From NCBI GenBank assembly GCA_033398695.1, contig CM065801.1:6076001-6140000 (forward strand): 64,000 nt of DNA, given 5' to 3'. Made by a program: the position numbers and the translations under genes. Source of the DNA: Orobanche coerulescens. Taxonomy: Eukaryota; Streptophyta; Magnoliopsida; Lamiales; Orobanchaceae. Positions 57,088 through 64,000 of the stretch are shown piece after piece; the first letter of the stretch is position 1, and each line of letters starts with the position of its first letter. The notes beneath the pieces are model-generated. The model was not told where the DNA came from. It ran no database searches and saw only the letters and a program-made list of their open reading frames with translations.

Positions 57088-57175
57088 ATTAGCGCACGCT
57101 ACGCCATCGCCTAGCGCGCGCTAACGGGAGCAACTTAGCGCACGCCACGTTAGGTGATTAACGTGCGCTAAGTAG
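57088..57175 (+). repeat. Second TAGCGCACGCTA cluster downstream of the promoter
   Basis: Four copies or variants (near 57090, 57112, 57136, 57160, the last in the opposite sense) in what should be the transcribed part of the LTR. The 3' LTR has the equivalent at 63190-63275. Confidence 0.8.
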
Positions 57176-57987
57176 GCATAAAGGCAAGATTTTTGTGTTT
57201 TGATTAGGAATTCGTGATGGTTTGACTTGGTTGGTTCTGACTGTGTTTATTCGAGGTTGTGTTGAACCGTTGAGTTCGATTGGTTAGTTTTCTCAGTTGT
57301 TGACCGTTATCGGATATGTGTTATTTGGTTTCTTTGATAGGTTGAGATTATTGATCGGTGATTATAACCGGATATTGCGGTCGTGTTCGAGTATGTCCAT
57401 TGTATTGCGTTTGATCGAGGCTGAGGAGCTCGTAGATAAAGGCAATGTGTTCGGCAGAGCCTTCAGTAGTATCGGTATCGAGGCAAGTTATTACTTGCTC
57501 GGTTATAATATTTAATGAATGGTTTCGTTTCATTTCGTTTATAATGCATATAGCGATGATTATTATTGTGAACTCTGGGTATCCGGATCGCACATCGTTC
57601 TTTCGATTCTGGGAGGTAAATCATAATGAATATGCTTTATCTCAGTTATTGGTATGTTCGAGTATCGAGGTTACATTATGGTAAGGACGAGGATATGAGT
57701 ATCTATAGTTCGTTATGCGTTTGGATCGCCGAGCGGTGGGGATAATCGTCGGTGATGATTGGACATCGAGGTTGCTTCCGAAGGACTCGGCAAGTATTCC
57801 ATATTGGTCACGGTTTTATGTTATTTATTTTGGTCTCGTACATTCTCTTTCATGTTGTTGAACATGAAGTCGTCCTAGTAAATTGTCATGTTGTCGTGCA
57901 TGTTATGTTGTTCATGTTGATGAACGTGTTGTTTTGCATATGTGTATGCATATTGTGTTGTTTATGTTATGTAAATAATCCGATGGG

Positions 57988-58310
57988 ATTATAAGGATCT
58001 ATGCTGAGGGCGCTGGATCGAATGTCCATCATGCGTTGGTTCGACGGGATCATCATGAGGATCTATGCTGAGGGCGCTGGATCGTTGGACAGGTTTTCCA
58101 CCATGCGTTGGTTCGACGGGATCATCATGGGGATCTATCCGAGGGTGCCGGATCGTTGGATTACAGATTGTGTTGATGGAATCTTGTGAATTCGCATCAT
58201 TGATTTTATCATGTGTTGTTGTTCACATGTGTATTGTTAGTTATCCACCTTATGTTGATCTGATAGGATCAACAAAGGGATCTATGCTGAGGGCGCTGGA
58301 TCGTCGGATT
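57988..58310 (+). repeat. Tandem block in the 5' LTR (GATCTATGCTGAGGGCGCTG)
   Basis: Four units containing GGATCTATGCTGAGGGCGCTGGATCG or variants (near 57990, 58061, 58132, 58279) with TTCGACGGGATCATCATG between the first ones. Spacing is 70-150 bp. Confidence 0.8.
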
Positions 58311-59259
58311 TCCATTGAGTATACATGATTATTATTGCTATGATCATATTGACGTGGTCATATGAGTATGCATTTGTAGGTCTTGTGTTAGACCGTGTCC
58401 GTATTGCATTGATCTCGATCTCGGATTAGACCGATATGATTGTCGTGGCACTTCATATCTCGAGGTATGTTCCGTATTTCCTTGGTATTTGTCTTTGATG
58501 GACAATCGGTTATCGTCTTGGGATTTGATGATATTATTCGATGGATCGTATTGGTCAGAAATGGTAGATTTCCGTATCGTGAGTTGGTTATGATAGTTTG
58601 AGGATCTTGAGTATTGTTTAAGGTACAATACGATATTATGTTCGAGTTTATTGGTTAATCGAGTACGGGATGTGAAATGTGATAATGGTTATTCGATGAG
58701 AATTTCTTGAGTAAGTAAAGATTACGTTGGTCGTATTCTTATGTTGTATTCTCATTGGTATGTTATTATTAATGTGATGTGACGGTTATCATTGTTGGAT
58801 ATTATGGTGACCCGTCGTGGGATTTCTTTTAGGTTCTCGAGTATCGAGCTTGTAGCGGTCGTGAAGAGATGAGCTTCCTGAGGATACCGGCTAGGACATG
58901 TTGTGTGCATTGAGTTTCTTGATTGGTTCTTGTATTCCACGCTAGAGTATCTTTTTGGTTGGCCTTTTTCCGCCGCGTGAGTATTTTGAAATGCTCTTTT
59001 GGTATCTAGTAACCGAGGTTACTTTGGGAATCGCTTTTCTAAACTTTTGAGTGTCAACTGCTTGGCCTTGCGTTTTCAAATGAGTTTTTACGACGGTTTT
59101 GATAAATGGATTTTTATAAGTCTTTGTGAATTTTAAAGATAGTACTGTCGTTGGCCTCTCGGGCATTTGTAAATGTTTGTGAAAATTTCTTTTAGCCTTG
59201 TGGGTTCCATCTCGGCCCACTACGCTGTAATAATTCCGGTTAAATCTGGGGGTGTTACA

Positions 59260-61691
59260 GAATATGGTATCGGAGCTTAGGTTGAGAAAACCTAGGCATT
59301 TGGGTCGAGTTGGGTCATGTTTTTGTTGCGTCATTCGAGTTGTCGATTGACAAATACTAGAGCCGTGAGTCTTTGTTGTTCACTCAGGCTTGTGCGTTAT
59401 CGGATTTGCCAGTATCGTACTGGGCTTGTTATAACTTTTCCAAATGGTGTTAATGAGATTCTTTGGAATGAGATGTATTGTGTTCTTGAGTCGAACCGAT
59501 TTGGCAAACGTGTGTTTTGAAAATACCTGTGTCGAGTATTTTCTTGAGTCTAGACATGTGCCAGTATCACGGGGAATCGTCGGCTTCACGATCTGTAAGT
59601 ATTTGGATTTTTGAATTTCATTGAGATTTATTGCTGTTCTATAGTTGATGTGTCTTGAGATTCAGCAGATATCATGCGTTACAGTATGAGATGTCAGAGT
59701 GGGACAGGATTGATGATCTTGAGAAACTGCGATTTTTGGAAATCAGTATGTTGGTTAAGTTTTGGAACGGAATTGTGTAATCGGTAGAAGGACTATGAAT
59801 TGTTGAGGAGAACATGTAGTCATGTTAGTTCATTTTGTGATATATATGAACTGTTTTGAGCATTTGAAAATGACACTTTTCAAAATGAATATTTCACAGA
59901 TGTTTTACGAAAAATGATTTTGGGCCGAGACCCAAATCGATTTTGAAATGGTTTTATAACCCAGGACTTGGGGTCCGAAAAGAGTTTTCTACTTTTTAAA
60001 CTTCTTGTAATGTGGAACGAGATACGGGCTGAGACCCTAATATTTCAAAAGACTTTTCTGTTTTCTAAAACATCCGAGATTTGTAAAACACTTTACCAAT
60101 CGTTTACCTATGTTATTTCCGCCTATCGAGGCTTTGGTTTACTTGTTCAAATTGAACCTCTCGGGAAGTCTTTCGCTGTGTGGATTTGTTTCAATATTTT
60201 GTCATATCATATTTAAGGTGATCCAGGATGGGTTAATGACTGACGTTGCAAGTCATGTGTGGAAAAGGAGTTTAGTCGGAATTTATATATTGAGATTTTG
60301 GAACTCGATCGTGTGGTTTTCCGATGGAATATCAGTGGATATTGGTGACGAACCGAATTGGTATACAGGAGTATGGATATAGTCGAGCATTTGCATACTT
60401 TTCATTTTAAAACTTCGAAATCGTGTGGATTCGAAGGAAACTGTTATCAAATACTTGGCACCATCGAGCCAAGTTAATTTTTTCGAAAATTGATTTTGTG
60501 GTCTTACCAAAATTTATGTTTTGAGTTTTCAAACTCTTGAAAGAATTTTCGAAAATTTGTCTTTTGACAAGACTATATGATTTCAAACTGGTTTTGAAAA
60601 TGTGATTGATATACATACGTATTTAGTGCATGGTACCTATCATATTGATGGTACGATGGGAAAGGAATTCGAACTTCAGTATGTTAGTTTGATTATCCGG
60701 TGATGATCGGTTGAGTTATCGGATAAGAGAAATATGTTGCGTGTTGTAGATTCATGCACATAATATTATTTTGGAAACTTGGGATTTTGTGAAAACGGAA
60801 CGTATGTGCTATGTGAGTTCATAGGTGCGGTAGTAGCGCAATCTTACCATAGTGATCTTTGAATGATTTCTTTGTAAGTATAAATTTGGGGATGGTGACC
60901 CCATGCTGGTTGCTTTGGATACTGAGTGGTCGTTCCCACTCCCTGTATGATTGAGTATGTTCGTCGATTTGCGATTCGTTGTTCGTATGCCGAGAGAAAT
61001 GTTCGCCAGTTGGGTATGTTTATTGAGATCTACTGTGCGTGATTGATTTGTCGTTTTGAGAATGTTATTCTTTCGTATATCCGCTTCTCGTGATTACGTG
61101 TTGATCGTGTTGGAGTTTACCGTGTGAAGGTATTCTCGATTTTCGTTGATCACTCGTTGGTAATATCGAGTTTATCACGTTGATGATATTCTCAATTGTG
61201 TTTTGACCTCTGGTTGGTCATATTGGAATTTATCATGTCGATGATAAATTCGATTGATTGTTGATCATTGTTGGTGATCATCTGAGCGTTCGGATTTTGT
61301 GTTAATGTTTCGGGAATCGTGTCGTTGTTTTGGGCAATTGTTTTGTAGATGTATTGTGTATTATTCGTCTTATCGGAATTGGGACTTGATTATGTAATCA
61401 GGAAGACATTATTTGATCCGGGCAGATTGTTTCATCCGAAGATGATATATTTTGTTGAGACTCAGGGAATTGTGATCGTAAGCGTATTGAGACTGTACAA
61501 TGAGATTGCTGGCTAGTATCTCCGGAGATCGTCGACCTGCGTATTTGTAAGTATGCGGTTTTGGCTATTCAGAATAATGATGATTGATCAGTGTCGTGAT
61601 GGTTTTGGGATATTTTGGGTTGAAAAGTATGGTTGTTCGATTTATGATGGATTGCAAGTTTCGAGGACGAAACTTATTTTAAGGTGTAGAA
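59260..61691 (+). mobile_element. Internal region of second non-autonomous long-LTR element
   Basis: PBS TGGTATCGGAGC (59265-59276), then TTAGGTT-GAGAA-AACCTAGG. There are no gag or pol motifs in 2.4 kb; the longest frames (about 90 codons) are unrecognised. Hairpin AAGTTTCG-AGGA-CGAAACTT (61656-61675) and TTTTAAGGTGTAGAA precede the 3' LTR. The start and end match the internal region at 31605-33946 although the middle differs. Confidence 0.85.
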
Positions 61692-64000
61692 TGTAATATC
61701 CTAATTTCTATTATCATGTTTAATATTATTTTATCCGAGTTATATTGTACAGCGTGAAATGCAGATGAGGGATAAAATAAATAAAGGACCGAGATATCGA
61801 TATCGGTATAATTGTCGATTTGGTCGACGCTACATTTGAGGATATTGTGTATCGGGTTGTCGTACTTTTGATATTGGGTATATCGTATGATGATATTATC
61901 GATTCTGTTTGTGTTCGGTGTGTCTTATGTTCGCTTTTGGTATGTCGAGACGTTGGACAAGAATCATGGAAAATGGCTAAGTATAGCCTTATTAGCGCAC
62001 GCCGATATTCACGCATAACGACGCCATCGCGGTGATTAGCGACGCCACGTTTATAGGTTAGCGTACGCTAGTGCGCATGCATCGGAAGGAATCTGCGTGT
62101 GGACCCGGCCGCCGCGCACGCTCGTAAGTCAACGGTTGTTGTCTGAAGTATTAGCGCACGCTAAAGATTAGGCTTAGCGCACGCTAACTATATATCACCA
62201 ACAAGGAATCTTATCCTTGCCGATCTTTGTCGGAATGTGGGGCGAGTGGTAGGTGAACACCGTAGTAAGTCAACTTTGATAGCGCACGCTAAGAGTAAGG
62301 ACTTGCGTACGCTAGACATGATGATTTACGTACGTTAATGCATGGGCATTACGTACGTAAGGTAGTTTACGAAGCAAGACAGTAGCATCTGGGCTTCGAT
62401 AGCGCACGCTAACAAAGTCAGTTAGCGCACGCTAAACATAATGGTTTAGCGCACGCTAGTGATGTATTCTATTTAAAGGGACAAACGGGTGTCATGAAAC
62501 ATTTCGTCCATTTCTTTCCTTTCACCCGATAGAGACAACCTTGGGATAACATTTGGAGTTCCTAAACACTGAGGGATGATCCTCTTTAACAAGATTAAAG
62601 ATGGAAATCATGGAGTGAAGCTTTGTTCTTGAAATCATTGGTGATTCTTGGAAATCAATCCTTTCCTTCAAAAAAGGTAATTACTCTTCACTTTGAGATT
62701 TCGTTTTGAATTGTATATGATGTTCTTGAGTTGATGATTATCATATAAACAAGTTGATGAGCATGACAACGAGTTGGATTACCGTACTAAGTTAGTGTTG
62801 TTATCAATATATGAGTATTGATATGTTTCGTATGGTTTTGGATGGAATTCAAGATATATGTTGATGTAATTCCCTTCTTCAATTCGGATTTTTGATGTTT
62901 TGTCGTTGGTTACTTCGTATGGTAACGATTATGGTGATGCTACTGTGATTCTTGAAGTTATATGAATTGTATGTCGAAGAACATGATGAATAAGGATTTT
63001 TAGATGTTAGAACATATCGGATTTTATCATTTTATGGATCATGAACGTGAATTTGGATAATTCGTGTTCTTGAAGAGCTATTAAATTATATGTCATGATT
63101 GTTATGAAATCCTTAATCTCGAGATGAGTTGATCATTGTCATGATGGAAGTGTTAGACGATGCTTGAAATGCATGCCACCGCACAAAGATTAGCGCACGC
63201 TTACGCCATCGCCTAGCGCGCGCTAACGGGAGCAACTTAGCGCACGCCACGTTAGGTGATTAACGTGCGCTAAGTAGGCGATAAAGGCGATTTTTGTGTT
63301 TTGATTAGGAATTCGTGATGGTTTGACTTGGTTGGTTCTCGACCGTGTTTATTCAAGGTTGTGTTGAACCGTTGAGTTCGATTGGTTAGTTTTCTCGCTT
63401 GTTGACCGTTATCGGATATGTGTTATTTGGTTTCTTCGATAGGTTGAGATTATTGATCGGTGATTATAACCGGATATTGCGGTCGTGTTCGAGTATGTCC
63501 ATTGTATTGCGTTTGATCGAGGCTGAGGAGCTCGTAGATAAAGGCAATGTGTTCGGCAGCGGCTTCGTGGTATCGGTATCGAGGCAAGTTATTACTTGCT
63601 CAGTTATAATATTTAATGAATGGTTTCGATTTCATTTCGTTTATAATGCATATAGCGATGATTATTATTGTGAACTCGGGTATCCGGATCGCACATCGTT
63701 CTTTCGATTCGGGAGGTAAATCATAATGAATATGCTTTATCTCGATTATTGGTATGTTCGAGTATCGAGGTTACATTATGGTAATGACGATGATATGAGT
63801 ATCTATAGTTCGTTGTACGTTTGGATCGCCGAGCAGTGGGGATAATCGTCGGTGATGATTGGACATCGAGGTTGCTTCCGAAGGACTCGGGGCAAGTATT
63901 CCATATTGGTCACGGTTTTATGTTATTTATTTTGGTCTCGTACATTCTCTTTCATGTTGTTGAACATGAAGTCGTCCTAGTAAATTGTCATGTTGTCGTG
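61692..64000 (+). repeat. 3' LTR of second non-autonomous element, cut by window end
   Basis: The first 2.3 kb match 55571 onward closely. Cassette at 61990-62458, TATTTAAA at 62470-62477. Differences from the 5' LTR concentrate in the cassette. The right TSD is outside the window. Confidence 0.9.

Larger units (their letters stand above)
55571..59259 (+). repeat. 5' LTR of second non-autonomous long-LTR element
   Basis: 3689 bp, TGTAATATCTGG to GGGGGTGTTACA. It contains an 11-copy TAGCGCACGCTA array (55876-56365), TATTTAAA (56373-56380), a second small cluster (57088-57175) and a tandem block (57988-58310). The base composition and terminal words match the other long LTRs. The preceding 5 bp GACTC is the expected left TSD. 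Confidence 0.9.

Overview
This is nuclear DNA of a flowering plant, probably a eudicot. Short GT-AG introns, LTR retrotransposons primed by initiator tRNA-Met, Athila-like and FAR1/MULE genes, Stowaway and hAT MITEs and tRNA-derived SINEs all support this. I see no intact host gene. The window is a heterochromatin-like pile of nested mobile elements plus one short mTERF gene fragment. Every recognisable protein-coding region except one small two-exon gene carries frameshifts or stops.

Layout. 1-5628: 3' part of an Athila-like Ty3/gypsy element (promoter-like array, leader intron, broken ATHILA ORF, polypurine tract, 3' LTR), inserted into a minus-strand LTR of another family. 5629-9594: two minus-strand LTRs separated by only 125 bp. 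9595-10685: GC-rich minisatellite, a Harbinger-like MITE end and a hairpin-rich minisatellite. 10691-14488: a 3.8 kb solo LTR with target site duplication (TSD) ATTTT. 14509-14823: a Stowaway MITE. 15079-18480: a decayed FAR1/MULE transposase fused to an OTU protease domain. 18.6-27.1 kb: AT-rich DNA with a 1.57 kb hAT-type element and an Athila-like LTR piece. 27136-39980: a minus-strand gypsy element (LTR, PBS, gag, protease) whose gag is split by a complete 8.4 kb non-autonomous LTR element (28560-36992, TSD GTGAC, two near-identical 3.05 kb LTRs). 39981-47.4 kb: a copia-like LTR region studded with hAT-type MITEs, two SINEs, a Mutator-type MITE, a LINE tail and the mTERF fragment. 48944-54558: a two-gene MULE with 219 bp TIRs and a 10 bp TSD. 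55571-64000: a second non-autonomous long-LTR element, cut by the window end.

The most unusual signal is shared by otherwise different LTRs. Just upstream of each TATA box, or where one should be, lies a CpG-rich array of a short palindrome or hairpin. The motif differs by element: GACACGGCCGTGTC, GTGCCGCGGCAC, CTATCGGCCGATAG, TAGCGCACGCTA, or ACGTACGT-like. LTRs with the same backbone carry different arrays, and different backbones carry the same TAGCGCACGCTA array. The arrays therefore look like interchangeable promoter cassettes. The Athila-like element carries its palindrome twice, in the LTR and in front of its internal ATHILA gene.

The two long-LTR elements have no gag or pol but keep PBS, a conserved hairpin before the polypurine tract, and TG...CA ends. 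They were presumably mobilised by a related gypsy element, of which the broken gag/protease copy at 27-40 kb may be a relative. All family assignments rest on reading motifs by eye; no database search was possible.
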